A stretch of 64,000 bases of DNA, from positions 1-64,000 of the forward strand of contig WYBN01000010.1 in NCBI GenBank assembly GCA_011525875.1. Direction: 5' to 3'. The stretch comes from Melioribacteraceae bacterium (GTDB lineage Bacteria > Bacteroidota > Ignavibacteria > Ignavibacteriales > Melioribacteraceae). Below are positions 16,486 through 25,895 of the stretch, piece after piece (position 1 is the first letter of the stretch; the number at the start of each line of letters is the position of its first letter). Under the pieces are notes generated by a model. The model saw only the letters and a list, made by a program, of their open reading frames with translations, had not been told where the DNA came from and searched no databases. The translations under genes and the position numbers were made by a program.

Positions 16486-18339
16486 TTATCTTTTCAAGAG
16501 AAGCATTTTACCAGTCATGCTTTCAACAGTGATTTTCAAATTTCCATCTATCTTAAGCTGTTGATCGGTCAGCAACTCAGTTGCGGATTTAAAAATTCCA
16601 ATATCGGGCAGATGCCTTTCTGGTTCAAATTGCACGGATTTTTCCGAAGCATTTATAATATTTAGAACGGTTTGACCATCCAGTGTTTTAATATAGACAT
16701 ATAAATCATCCCGCGGAGGAAAGTGTGTCAACTTGCCGGTTGAAAGGGATTTATAATTCTTCCTTAGATGAAGAAGTTTTGAGAGGAAGTTAAAAATATC
16801 ATTTTCGTATTCTGTTCGTCCGCCCGCTGTAAAAGCATTTCTTTCATCACCCGGGAAACCTCCTGGAAATGTTTTACGCAGTGTGCCGTGATCTTCGTTT
16901 TGAATCATTCCAAGTTCGGTCCCGTAAAAAATCTGGGGTATTCCCCTTGTTGTTAAAAGCAGCTGATAGACGAGTTTGAATCTTGCAATATTTGTGTCCG
17001 CAAAAAACATAGCCCTGCCGACATCGTGGTTATCCACAAAAGTTACGAGCTTCTCTGGATGCGGGTATAAAAAATCATGACTCAGAGTATTGTAGATATG
17101 ATAAATATTTTTCTTTCCGGATAAAAAATTTACATAAGCATCGCGCATTGCGAAATCCGTAATCGATTTAATTTTAGTATCATATTCTTTAGGGAAAAAA
17201 CTTTCTGCTTGATATGATGAAAGAAATGCCGGCTCGCCTGTCCACACTTCGGCAAGAATTGTGAATCGCGGATATTCATTTTGAATGGCTTCAGCCCAGA
17301 CCGACATAAATTCCTGATCGCAGTAAGGATAAGTGTCTTCTCTTATTCCGTCAACCCCGCTGAATTCAATCCACCATAAAGTGTTTTGTATAATGTAATT
17401 TCTAACGAACGGATTTTGATGATTCAAATCGGGCATGTAGCTTGTGAACCAGCCTTCCTGAACCGCACGGATGGTTAAACTATCACGGTAAATATCGGCA
17501 AAAACCATTTTGTTATGGTTAGCGGGAAGATGTTCTGCAACAGTGCCGTTGATCCATGTTGGTTCCGGAAGATTTTTCATCCATGGATGGTCAACGGAAA
17601 TATGATTAGCAACATGATCCATGATAACTTTGATGCCTTTTTCATGAGCCTTATTTACCAGTGTTTTATACAACTCATTGGTTCCAAGTCTCGGGTCAAC
17701 CAAATAATGATCTGTTGCAGAGTAGCCGTGGTAGCTTCTGAACGTGTTGTTCTCAATAACAGGAGTAATCCAGAGAGCAGTAATTCCAAGCTCATTAAAA
17801 TAATTGAGTTTGTCGGAAATGCCCTGCAGGTCGCCGCCTTTTCTTTGCTGTGCCGTGATATGCTGCATCGAATCAGTGTAACCTTCAATATAGTCGTTTG
17901 ATGTTACGCTGTTTGCAAATCTATCGGGCATCAAAAGATAAATGACGTCTTCGTTTGTAAATCCTTGATGTCTGTTGTCTCCGAAGTTCCTTTTTTGTAA
18001 ATCGTATTTTACTTGCGCCGTGCCGGATTCATTTGAAAACATCATTGTGTATCTTCCAGCTTTTGCATCTTCTGGAATTTCAATATCAATAAAAACATAA
18101 GAAGGATTCTCAACAAAGCGGATTTGATCAATTTTGATTGTCTTGTTTGCAAATTCAGCATTCAGTCCCGAAAGGTTTTTTCCGTAAACCATTAGCTGAA
18201 CTTTATTCCATTTCATCCCCGTCCACCAATTAGGCGGTTCAATTTTTTCAATGACCGGCGCTTGAGCTTTTAAAATTATTTGAATGAATAAAAAGAAAAT
18301 TAACAAAACATTTTTTGTTGAGTGAGATATATTGTTCAT
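16486..18339 (-). CDS. GH13 cyclomaltodextrinase / neopullulanase-like amylase
   Basis: A 617-aa exported alpha-amylase family enzyme expected to hydrolyse cyclodextrins, pullulan or maltooligosaccharides. It has a signal peptide (NVLLIFFLFIQIILKAQA). Residues about 27-120 match the N-terminal domain of cyclomaltodextrinases (IEKIEPPNWWTGMKWNKVQLMVYGKNL). The TIM barrel has DRFANS, GGDLQGISDKLNYFNELGITALWITP and IMDHVANH. Likely catalytic residues are Asp near 331 (DGIREDTYP), Glu near 363 (ILAEVWTG) and Asp near 438 (FVDNHDVGR). A C-terminal beta domain follows. Export of this family is a Bacteroidota trait. It is 20 nt downstream of nothing on its own strand and just upstream of the DUF5686 gene's end, so probably transcribed from its own or the upstream gene's promoter. 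Confidence 0.88.
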   Translation of the reverse strand: MNNISHSTKNVLLIFFLFIQIILKAQAPVIEKIEPPNWWTGMKWNKVQLMVYGKNLSGLNAEFANKTIKIDQIRFVENPSYVFIDIEIPEDAKAGRYTMMFSNESGTAQVKYDLQKRNFGDNRHQGFTNEDVIYLLMPDRFANSVTSNDYIEGYTDSMQHITAQQRKGGDLQGISDKLNYFNELGITALWITPVIENNTFRSYHGYSATDHYLVDPRLGTNELYKTLVNKAHEKGIKVIMDHVANHISVDHPWMKNLPEPTWINGTVAEHLPANHNKMVFADIYRDSLTIRAVQEGWFTSYMPDLNHQNPFVRNYIIQNTLWWIEFSGVDGIREDTYPYCDQEFMSVWAEAIQNEYPRFTILAEVWTGEPAFLSSYQAESFFPKEYDTKIKSITDFAMRDAYVNFLSGKKNIYHIYNTLSHDFLYPHPEKLVTFVDNHDVGRAMFFADTNIARFKLVYQLLLTTRGIPQIFYGTELGMIQNEDHGTLRKTFPGGFPGDERNAFTAGGRTEYENDIFNFLSKLLHLRKNYKSLSTGKLTHFPPRDDLYVYIKTLDGQTVLNIINASEKSVQFEPERHLPDIGIFKSATELLTDQQLKIDGNLKITVESMTGKMLLLKR

Positions 18340-18358
18340 CCTAATCCCGCATTAATAT

Positions 18359-20791
18359 TTATAGAAGAACCGAATTAATTCCGAAAACAAAATTATTTTT
18401 CCCGAAGTGATTAAGCTTCCAGGAAAACTCGAATTTGAGCGGTGTAAGCGCCTGTCCGATGCCGAAACCGATCTCAAAGAAAGGCTTTTTAAATTCAACC
18501 GGATTTGAATTTAACAAAACTTCGTTTAACAAACGGGAATCCTCGGAGGTTGAGAGCCAAGCGGCGTTGAAATGCGCAGTTAAACTAAGCCGGAGTTTTT
18601 GAAAAAACCTTAACCCGGACAAACGAAATAATTCTTCGTTGAAATTATACTGCATTCCGGCTGTAAAAACCCTGTCGCCGAATATCTCGTTGAAGCTCAA
18701 TGTCCTGAAAGTAAAATCCTGTCCGATTGATTTAATATTACCCGGCAGCGCATACATCAGCTGCAGCGGAACAGCTCCGGTGGCGTAAATTCCTTTCAAA
18801 CGGATATTCAAGCGGGTGGAAGAAAACGATAATATTTCGGCAATTAAATTTAAATTGTAAGTGTTCAGTTTAGCGCCCTGCAGTGCGTTGTTCAATCCTA
18901 CTATCATTCCGCCTGATAAAAGAAAATAAGATTTTCCCTGCGAAGTTCTTCTTCTGAAATAGCCGTCCTCAATATATTTACGGGGGTCTAAGGTAAAATC
19001 CGCTGTAACTGCGCTGAGTCTGAAGGGGATCACCCGTTGATTGTCGTCGTAATTTTCTTTTCTGTTGAAAAATGAAAAATCGGATTTGGTCAGCGCGTCT
19101 TTATCTGTTCTGTTCAAATAGCCGGCTCCAATTTTAATAGCCGGAAAAACTTCCCCGTCAATGCCGATCTTAAACCCGGTTGAATAGAAATAATCTTTAA
19201 AATCGTATTTGCCGAATAAACTGGTGAGTGTGGTTGTCAGTCTGTTGTATTGATCAGATTCACCAAAAAGAACATCAAGTCTATCGTAGACCGAAAAATT
19301 TATTTTGTATGTTCTGTATTCGCCAAGAAAATATTCCGAATAAAAATCCCACTTAAATTTTTCATCGGCAAATCCGTAGCTGAGATTAAGATCAGAATTA
19401 AATCTCCTTCCAAAATATTCTGAAGCGTAAATGTCAAAATCAATAGTGCTGCCTTCTGCTTTATTCAAATGATACAACCCGAGGGGTCCGCTTATCGAAA
19501 GATTTTCATTTAGATTAAATTGTGGCGAGAGAAAAGAAAAATTGTCCCAGACGGAGCGCGGCAGCGATTCAAGGCTGTCTATTCGCTGGTATGCATCGTT
19601 CTCTTCAAGCGTGCTTGGAATTGACTGCGAGCTTATCCAATAGGCCTGATCTTTAATGTCGGCATCGGGCAGAACTTTCAAAATGCTCATATCGAAAAAG
19701 CTGACAGGAATTCCTTGATTGATTGAATAATCGTACATTATAGAGTTGAGTTCAAAACCGAATTTAGCCAGACCGAGAACATTACCTTCTACAAAAAGGC
19801 GGTAGTCAATAGGCATATAAATATTTTCAAACGGAACAAACTGCTGAAAAATATTTACTTCGGTAAGAATTCCGCCGGGATTAGCTGCATCGTTAAGCTT
19901 TACATCGAGCTTAATCAAGTTAAAATCGTCTGAGGTAATAAACAGCCTTCCATAAAAACCGGGGTCGAATTTATTATCCGGTTCAAAGTAAATTCGATAA
20001 ACTATACTGCCGTTATAAGCGAGCGAGTCTTCGAGATTATAGAAATAGAAACTTAATCCGTCTTTAGAAACAGGGCTTGTTATCTGCCGGTTGAAGAAAC
20101 GAACATCGTCGTCATAAAAATTTTGAATAACTCTTCCGCCTGTTAATGTGTTTATCGCTGCGGGAAAATTCGAAGTCTGCTTTCGGGCGGTAATTTCTTC
20201 TTTATAGTTGTCAGGTTTTTTGAAATAACCTTTGCTGATATTTTCAAGAACTCCGGTTATCTTAAGCTGTGCAGTGTCTTTTTCTCCAATGCTAAGCGAG
20301 ACGGAACTGTTCCGCGTTGAAATATCTCTTGTTGTTCTGACCAGTCCCTTTGAATATGCCCCGAAAGTATAATCGTTAATTAATTCTTTCCGTTTCTCCT
20401 TAGTTGCAACTGCTTTTTCGATAATTCTTAAGGCTGGATTAATGCCCGGAAGAACGGTTATTTGACCCAGCTCCAGAGAAACGGGATCAAGTCCGATCTT
20501 TACGAATGTATTTTCAGTCAATTCGATGTCTAATGTATCCGATTTAAAACCGATATACGAAAAAATAATTTTATATCCGCCCGCATTAAGTTTTAATTCA
20601 AACTGCCCTTCTACATTAGCAGCGGTTCCGTAATTAGTATTCTGTGCGATAATATTTGCGTAGCTCAGCCCTTCGCCGGTTTTATTCGAAAAAACAAAAC
20701 CGCTTAAAGAAACTTGCTGTGAGTATGCAGTGGCGGCGCAAAAAATCCAGAATAAAAAGAAGCTGAAAATATTCATATATCTAAGCACCAT
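18359..20791 (-). CDS. DUF5686 / carboxypeptidase-regulatory-like outer-membrane protein
   Basis: About 810 aa. After a signal peptide (NIFSFFLFWIFCAATAYSQ), residues about 25-105 form a CarboxypepD_reg-like domain (LSGFVFSNKTGEGLSYANIIAQNTNYGTAANVEGQFELKLNAGGYKIIFSYIGF). The rest is a DUF5686 region that looks like a long beta-barrel, ending in FVFGINSVLL. These proteins sit in the outer membrane of Bacteroidota; their function is unknown. Two ATGs are possible (20791 and 20776), both keeping the signal peptide. The open frame runs further upstream only from a TTG, which is unlikely to be used. It is divergent from the epimerase gene. Confidence 0.75.
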   Translation of the reverse strand: MVLRYMNIFSFFLFWIFCAATAYSQQVSLSGFVFSNKTGEGLSYANIIAQNTNYGTAANVEGQFELKLNAGGYKIIFSYIGFKSDTLDIELTENTFVKIGLDPVSLELGQITVLPGINPALRIIEKAVATKEKRKELINDYTFGAYSKGLVRTTRDISTRNSSVSLSIGEKDTAQLKITGVLENISKGYFKKPDNYKEEITARKQTSNFPAAINTLTGGRVIQNFYDDDVRFFNRQITSPVSKDGLSFYFYNLEDSLAYNGSIVYRIYFEPDNKFDPGFYGRLFITSDDFNLIKLDVKLNDAANPGGILTEVNIFQQFVPFENIYMPIDYRLFVEGNVLGLAKFGFELNSIMYDYSINQGIPVSFFDMSILKVLPDADIKDQAYWISSQSIPSTLEENDAYQRIDSLESLPRSVWDNFSFLSPQFNLNENLSISGPLGLYHLNKAEGSTIDFDIYASEYFGRRFNSDLNLSYGFADEKFKWDFYSEYFLGEYRTYKINFSVYDRLDVLFGESDQYNRLTTTLTSLFGKYDFKDYFYSTGFKIGIDGEVFPAIKIGAGYLNRTDKDALTKSDFSFFNRKENYDDNQRVIPFRLSAVTADFTLDPRKYIEDGYFRRRTSQGKSYFLLSGGMIVGLNNALQGAKLNTYNLNLIAEILSFSSTRLNIRLKGIYATGAVPLQLMYALPGNIKSIGQDFTFRTLSFNEIFGDRVFTAGMQYNFNEELFRLSGLRFFQKLRLSLTAHFNAAWLSTSEDSRLLNEVLLNSNPVEFKKPFFEIGFGIGQALTPLKFEFSWKLNHFGKNNFVFGINSVLL

Positions 20792-20904
20792 AAATTTATT
20801 GCCAATAAAGACGTATCGTCTGCTCAAAGTTAAAAAAAATCGTATGATATAGGAAACGATGCGATTCTTGTTGACTACCAACCATGAATTAACAAATTTT
20901 GTAT

Positions 20905-21834
20905 ATGTCAAAAAAAATTATTGTAACCGGCGCTACCGGATTGATTGGCAGAAAGGTCTGCGCGTCTCTTATTAGAAGAGGAGATAACGTAATTGTTTTT
21001 TCCCGCTCGCCGTCAAAATCTGAAAGCTTAATAACTGATGCTGCCGGATATGTTGAGTGGGACCCGGAGAACTCCGCCGATAATTCCGAATGGATTGAGC
21101 ATCTAAATCATGCGGATGCAGTCATTCATCTGGCAGGCGTAAAGGTTATAGGCAGACCCTGGACGGAATATTATAAACAAAGAATTATTGACAGCCGGGT
21201 AGCAACTACGCAGGCTCTTGTAAGAGCAATTTCTTTGATAAAAAATAAACCCCGTAAATTCATTTCCGCTTCAGCCGTCGGCTATTACGACAATTCAATT
21301 GATAAGGAATATGACGAGTACTCGCAAAAGGGGAATGATTTTCTTGCATACGTTACTGACAGATGGGAGGAAGGCGCAAGAAGCGTTACTAAATACGGGC
21401 TGCTTGAAGCCCGAATCCGTATGGGGATTGTGCTCGATAAAAACGAGGGCGCGCTTCCTAAGTTTTTGCTGCCCTTTAAATTATTTGCCGGCGGTCCGCT
21501 CGCTAAAGGCACGCAATGGTTTCCCTGGGTGCATATAGACGATGCAGCGGCGCTGTTCATTTATGCCGTTGATAAGCCCGGCGTAACCGGCGTTCTTAAT
21601 GCTTCCGCTCCGGATTTTGTTAGCATGAATCAGTTCGCCAAAACACTCGGAAAGGTTTTGAATCGTCCTTCAATATTCAGAGTGCCCGGATTCATATTGA
21701 AATTAGCTTTCGGCGAAGCGGCTGACGTTCTTCTCAAAGGCTCTAAGATAATCCCCAAAAGAACTCTTGAACTTGGCTTTAAGTTCCGCTTCGGCGATTT
21801 AGAGAATGCGTTGAGAGATATTCTAATTAAGTAA
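20905..21834 (+). CDS. TIGR01777 family NAD-dependent epimerase (YfcH/SDR39U1-like)
   Basis: A 309-aa extended short-chain dehydrogenase-like protein. The nucleotide-binding motif is VTGATGLIGRKVCASL (residues 7-22). Family motifs follow: DAVIHLAGVKVIGRPWTEYYKQRIIDSRV, FISASAVGYYD (active-site Tyr region), RMGIVLDKNEGALPKFLLPFKLFAGGPLAKGTQWFPWVHIDD, and the C-terminal DUF1731-type segment with LGFKFRFGDLENAL. The substrate is unknown; eukaryotic and E. coli homologues remain uncharacterised. The ATG at 20905 is preferred to the TTG at 20899. Confidence 0.88.
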   Translation: MSKKIIVTGATGLIGRKVCASLIRRGDNVIVFSRSPSKSESLITDAAGYVEWDPENSADNSEWIEHLNHADAVIHLAGVKVIGRPWTEYYKQRIIDSRVATTQALVRAISLIKNKPRKFISASAVGYYDNSIDKEYDEYSQKGNDFLAYVTDRWEEGARSVTKYGLLEARIRMGIVLDKNEGALPKFLLPFKLFAGGPLAKGTQWFPWVHIDDAAALFIYAVDKPGVTGVLNASAPDFVSMNQFAKTLGKVLNRPSIFRVPGFILKLAFGEAADVLLKGSKIIPKRTLELGFKFRFGDLENALRDILIK

Positions 21835-21871
21835 GTTCCCGGCGTTACAAAGTTAGTTCGTTACAGCACTC

Positions 21872-21900
21872 AAAAAAAAGCCGCCCTTTTGGGCGGCTTT
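21872..21900. terminator. bidirectional Rho-independent terminator
   Basis: AAAGCCGCCC and GGGCGGCTTT pair around a TTTT loop. An A-tract on the left provides a long T-tract for minus-strand transcripts. It separates the epimerase from the convergent cytochrome operon and ends both. Confidence 0.9.
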
Positions 21901-21924
21901 CAATCGCAGAGTTAAGATATTATA

Positions 21925-22809
21925 TTAATTACCGAAAGTATTGGCTAAACCGTTGATGTGTTTTGTTTTGTCAATGATATTACCTTGACTGTCAACAACG
22001 CCCTGATGGCAGTTTGCACATTCGTTTAATGAGTAAGTTCCGGCATGTCCGTTTGGCAGAGCGCTTACGAGCTGTCCGTTTTCAATCTTTCCGTGGCAGG
22101 TTCCGCAAGCAGCTTGTGTGCCGTCCACTTTATTCCATATAGGCGTAAAATTATTTCCGGTCATAAAATCTTCGGTATAAATCCAGGATGCGGCGGATTC
22201 TGCTTTGGCAAATTTAAAATTTCCGTGGCAGTATGTATTAGAGCAAGTCAGATTATCAAAACTGTAGCCGGCATTTCCTTCGGTATCGGCAAAAGCATTG
22301 AACTTCATTTCCGCAGGCAATCCGTCAATGTGCGCAAATACAAATTTTTCTTCAGTCGGATTAGACATATCATGGCATGAACTGCATCTTGAAGCAGCCG
22401 CAAGAGAGTTATCGTATAAGTGGGCTACATGGGCGCCGACACCTTTAGAAGCTGCAGAAATATTATTATCGAGATCGGTCGGAGGTGCAATTCGTGAAGG
22501 ATCGGTAAAATCGCCGTGACAGGTATTGCATGCTTCGGGTCCGTTTGTATTGTTGTGACAGCCCAAACATGACGAGCCAGTAACGCCCCCGGAGTAATCG
22601 CTGCCGTGGCATTCAATACAGTGTTTCAAATCCCAATTTATGTACTTAAAGACATGCGAATGAAAATTCTGTGAACCGGGTTCGGCAAAACCTTTAGAGT
22701 GAACCGAAACGGGTTCGGGCTTGGTTAAATCTTCCTGCAATTCGCTGCAAGCCGAAGCGATCAAAAAGAGCAGAAGAGAAGCGATCAAATATTTTATGAC
22801 AGATTTCAT
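21925..22809 (-). CDS. heptaheme c-type cytochrome lipoprotein (six CXXCH, one CX4CH)
   Basis: A 294-aa lipoprotein (lipobox LIASAC, Cys21), so likely anchored to the outer membrane. Heme sites in order: CIECH, CLGCH, CNTCH, CSSCH, CSNTYCH (a CX4CH site), CGTCH and CANCH. The mixture of CXXCH with CX4CH resembles Geobacter-type CxxxxCH/CxxCH cytochromes. It is the last gene of a four-gene minus-strand set with a c554-like cytochrome, a beta-barrel and a 14-heme cytochrome. A role as the surface or outer-leaflet electron carrier is inferred. The gap to the 14-heme gene is 33 nt; a strong terminator follows. Confidence 0.85.
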   Translation of the reverse strand: MKSVIKYLIASLLLFLIASACSELQEDLTKPEPVSVHSKGFAEPGSQNFHSHVFKYINWDLKHCIECHGSDYSGGVTGSSCLGCHNNTNGPEACNTCHGDFTDPSRIAPPTDLDNNISAASKGVGAHVAHLYDNSLAAASRCSSCHDMSNPTEEKFVFAHIDGLPAEMKFNAFADTEGNAGYSFDNLTCSNTYCHGNFKFAKAESAASWIYTEDFMTGNNFTPIWNKVDGTQAACGTCHGKIENGQLVSALPNGHAGTYSLNECANCHQGVVDSQGNIIDKTKHINGLANTFGN

Positions 22810-22842
22810 ATTTAAACCCAGAGTTTAAATTATATTCAATTT

Positions 22843-24042
22843 TTATTTATGACAGTAACCGCAGAAACCCTGCCCTGCAATGCCTGCTCGAGCGCCGGCA
22901 TCGTTATGGCAGTCGAAACATACAGAGCCTTTGTCGCTGTGCCAATCGCCGTTGACGGATTTCATGTACCCGCTCTGATGAGTTTTGGGGTTAGTTCCTT
23001 TAATTCCGTCCGGGTCTACATGGCAGAGAACACATGAAGCATCGGCGCCGTAGGTGTCATGGCAAGATGCACATCTTTCAATATCCCTTCTTGCCAATAC
23101 TGCATGAGACCCGCCGCCCGAGCCGACTCCGAATCGTATAAAATCCGGCTGGCGGTGTGAAAGGGGAACCATGCCTTCAAGAGCAAAATCACCCCCGCCG
23201 CCTTGATGGCATTCAGCACAGAACGAAGAAGTTTCATGGCATGTCTGGCATTCCATGTTTTTTCCTTTAGCGTCAACTCCGTGTGTGAATCGGTAATTCA
23301 GATCATGAACACGGTTTAATTGCTGAACTTTAGCGTTATCTGTGTAGCGGTGCGGAGAATAAGGCGTGTAAAAATCACGTGAACTGTTTGAAGCGTCAAG
23401 TCTGTTTGTAGAGACATGGCACGATTCGCAGAAATCATTTTCGTGGCACATAGCGCATTCGGCATCTTCTTTTTGAGCATGAAATTTGTGATTATCAAAA
23501 AAGCTAAGCACTTTGTGATCCTGCGGGATTAAATCGGCAGTTGAAATATGACAAGCTTCACAAGCCATCGAAGCAACGGAATAATCGTTATGACATGAAT
23601 AGCATGAGTTCATTGGAGGATGAGGCTGCGATGCTTCATAGCTGTAATCAACATCGGCAAAGCCTTTGTGGCAGTCTTCGCAATTAAGACCCTGCGCAGA
23701 ATGAAATGAATGATCATAAATTAACGATGGATTGGATTTAATGAACGGCTCGTATATTTCATCGTAATGGCACGTTTGACATTGCGAGTCGTCTTCAACG
23801 TCATGGCAGCTTGCACAAACGTCTTTTTCAGGCAGCAGTCTGTCGTTTAAGCTTTTACTAGAAACAACGTTTGTGTGGCATGCGCTGCAGTCAAACTCCA
23901 ATTCTGCATGGAGTTTGTGCGAGAATTTAATAATGTCTTTGTTATTCTTACCGCTGTCGCTCAATACGGCTTTGCTCGAAGCCGAAAAAATGAAAGCAAG
24001 AATAAAGACAGCTGTCAATATGTAAATGTATTTTGTTTTCAT
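22843..24042 (-). CDS. 14-heme c-type cytochrome
   Basis: A 399-aa exported cytochrome with a signal peptide (YIYILTAVFILAFIFSASSKA) and fourteen CXXCH heme-binding motifs spread through the chain, from CSACH near residue 52 to CGYCH at the C-terminus. Several distal His residues precede motifs in the cytochrome c3/c7 style (FSHKLHAELEFDCSACH, YDHSFHSAQGLNCEDCH, DNHKFHAQKEDAECAMCH). It most likely acts as a periplasmic or barrel-inserted electron wire. Its ATG lies 1 nt after the TAG of the upstream barrel gene, so the two are probably translationally coupled. No catalytic heme signature (such as CXXCK) was seen. Confidence 0.9.
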   Translation of the reverse strand: MKTKYIYILTAVFILAFIFSASSKAVLSDSGKNNKDIIKFSHKLHAELEFDCSACHTNVVSSKSLNDRLLPEKDVCASCHDVEDDSQCQTCHYDEIYEPFIKSNPSLIYDHSFHSAQGLNCEDCHKGFADVDYSYEASQPHPPMNSCYSCHNDYSVASMACEACHISTADLIPQDHKVLSFFDNHKFHAQKEDAECAMCHENDFCESCHVSTNRLDASNSSRDFYTPYSPHRYTDNAKVQQLNRVHDLNYRFTHGVDAKGKNMECQTCHETSSFCAECHQGGGGDFALEGMVPLSHRQPDFIRFGVGSGGGSHAVLARRDIERCASCHDTYGADASCVLCHVDPDGIKGTNPKTHQSGYMKSVNGDWHSDKGSVCFDCHNDAGARAGIAGQGFCGYCHK

Positions 24043-24043
24043 A

Positions 24044-25315
24044 CTACATCACATCTAAGTTAGTATTGAACCAGTAATTAATTTTAAAGAAGAACCGCAG
24101 GTCATTATTATATATCTTATTGTTAAAATACTGTCCTTGCAGATCGAACGAAAGCGCTCTGAAAGGTCTTACGTTAACTCCGGCAAGAGCTGAAATAATG
24201 TTATTCGTTTCTGCATCGGGGGATAATTTGTAAGATGTATATGCAATTCCGGCGGAAGGGGTAAGGTATCCGTCGAAATAAGACCTTGCAGAGTATAAAG
24301 ATACCGCATCAAGTTCGCCGGCATATCCAAATGTTTTTCTGTAATGAATCGAACCCCAATTAGAAATCAAACCAACACCGAGTCTTTGTGCATCCTCGTC
24401 TTCATAGGTAACATGTGCAAATTTACCTGATACGGTAAAATTATCGTCAATCTTATAATCCAGTCCGCCTTCAATTTCGTGCGTGTTGCCGTAGTTGAAT
24501 ACCGAAAATATAGAATTATAGCGTATAGTCGGTTCGCGGAAATTATAATAAAAATTAATTCCGAGATCTTTAATCTGCTCGTATCTTCCGCTAAGTTCAA
24601 ATTTGGAAAGCGTTTCGAAATTTAAGTCGTAATCAACCTTTGTGTTTATATCGAAAACGTCGTTCATATAATACGAAGCTTCAGCGGAAGCAAATCTGAA
24701 TTGATTAGAATTTCTCCTGATTAAAACCGTTATCGGGTCATAGTTCTCATCTAATCTAATGGCTTCATATTCAAGCGGTTTGAAATTCTTATCAATGTAA
24801 GAAAAACCGAATCTGAAATTGTCAACGACATTTGCGGTAAGCTTACCGCCAAGCACATAATCATTGTTGAAGTCGTTGCTGATATCAAATTTTTGATAAG
24901 CGGGAACATTGCCCCCAAAGAAGCCGTTTAGTGTAAGTCCCCATTTTTTTAAATCCAGACTTATTCCATCGTAAACTCCGCCTGCAATGCCGTTAATTAA
25001 TGACTGACGTCCCAGCTTGAAAGTTGCAATATCCCAAATATTTCTTCCCTCAAAATAAAAATTGTAGAATCTTACCCGTGGATCTTTATCGAGCGGTTTG
25101 AGCAGATCGGCTTCCATGCTGAATCGTGTGCGCAAAGCAAATTGCTTGCTGTTTAAGTTCATTACGAACGTTTGATACTGCCTCAGAAATGTTTCGGAGT
25201 TGTTCTCCGTATCAAATCGTTCGAAAGAATACAGACTGTATGAAACGCGCCCGTTAAAATTTTGAGCGGCTGCAACAGCTGATATTAGCAATAAAACAAA
25301 TAAAATCTTTTTCAT
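24044..25315 (-). CDS. outer-membrane beta-barrel protein in the cytochrome cluster
   Basis: A 423-aa protein with a signal peptide (ILFVLLLISAVAAAQ) and alternating amphipathic strands throughout (RVSYSLYSFERF, FALRTRFSMEADLL, FNLYFEGRNIWDIATFKLGRQSL-like segments, and LRFFFKINYWFNTNLDVM at the end). No CXXCH is present. Length and composition suggest roughly 16-20 strands, similar in size to the porin of Geobacter porin-cytochrome complexes and smaller than MtrB. Its position between a tetraheme and a 14-heme cytochrome supports a porin sheath role. A generic porin or structural barrel is the alternative. Confidence 0.75.
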   Translation of the reverse strand: MKKILFVLLLISAVAAAQNFNGRVSYSLYSFERFDTENNSETFLRQYQTFVMNLNSKQFALRTRFSMEADLLKPLDKDPRVRFYNFYFEGRNIWDIATFKLGRQSLINGIAGGVYDGISLDLKKWGLTLNGFFGGNVPAYQKFDISNDFNNDYVLGGKLTANVVDNFRFGFSYIDKNFKPLEYEAIRLDENYDPITVLIRRNSNQFRFASAEASYYMNDVFDINTKVDYDLNFETLSKFELSGRYEQIKDLGINFYYNFREPTIRYNSIFSVFNYGNTHEIEGGLDYKIDDNFTVSGKFAHVTYEDEDAQRLGVGLISNWGSIHYRKTFGYAGELDAVSLYSARSYFDGYLTPSAGIAYTSYKLSPDAETNNIISALAGVNVRPFRALSFDLQGQYFNNKIYNNDLRFFFKINYWFNTNLDVM

Positions 25316-25331
25316 TTTCTATCCGCTAAGT

Positions 25332-25895
25332 TTATTTAGCAGTGTTAGGATTTGGATGAGCAACCTTAGGATATTGAACAGCGAAATCAAATTCGTTGTG
25401 CGGATGTCCTTCGGGTTTTTTATCCATTGCATGACAAGTTAAACACATATTAGAAATTCCTTCGTCATTCTCCCATACAACAAGCCCGTTTTTAACAGAC
25501 TCTTCGCGGCTTTTCATGACTTTAAGGGATTTATAACCTTGACCGGCGCCGTGGCAGGCTTCGCATCCTACCCCTTCGGTATGACTAAATTTAGCATCAT
25601 TCAAAGAAGCATCGGAGCCGTAACCGGTTGCATGGCATGACAAACAATTTTCATTTTCAACGGCTTTGCCGCCGGCTAATTTATCGGCATCTTCGCTCTT
25701 AAGAGTCTCATAAGCTTTGGCGTGATCGCTTTCCTTCCAAATCTTAAGCTGATTGCCGTCGGCATCTTTCTTATGGCACATTCCACATTTTTCCGAGCCG
25801 GTATAACCGAATTTTGTTTCATCCGCACTTAAGTAAAATGCGAGCGAGGAAAGTACCATTCCAAATATGAGTATTAATGAAATTTTGTTGTTCAT
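25332..25895 (-). CDS. tetraheme cytochrome, c554 family
   Basis: A 187-aa exported cytochrome with a signal peptide (SLILIFGMVLSSLAFYLSA) and four CXXCH sites: CGMCH, CLSCH, CEACH and CLTCH. The start of the mature protein (FGYTGSEKCGMCHKKDADGNQLKIWKESDHAKAYETL) and GVGCEACHGAGQGY closely resemble cytochrome c554/NrfB-like tetraheme proteins. It is probably a periplasmic carrier handing electrons to the downstream barrel-cytochrome pair. It is first in the operon, 16 nt before the barrel gene, with GGAGG-type ribosome-binding sequence upstream of the ATG at 25895. Confidence 0.88.
   Translation of the reverse strand: MNNKISLILIFGMVLSSLAFYLSADETKFGYTGSEKCGMCHKKDADGNQLKIWKESDHAKAYETLKSEDADKLAGGKAVENENCLSCHATGYGSDASLNDAKFSHTEGVGCEACHGAGQGYKSLKVMKSREESVKNGLVVWENDEGISNMCLTCHAMDKKPEGHPHNEFDFAVQYPKVAHPNPNTAK

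Noticed and set aside
21872..21900. Hairpin as an attenuator of the cytochrome operon
   Set aside because: It lies downstream of the operon's last stop and between convergent genes, so it is a plain terminator.
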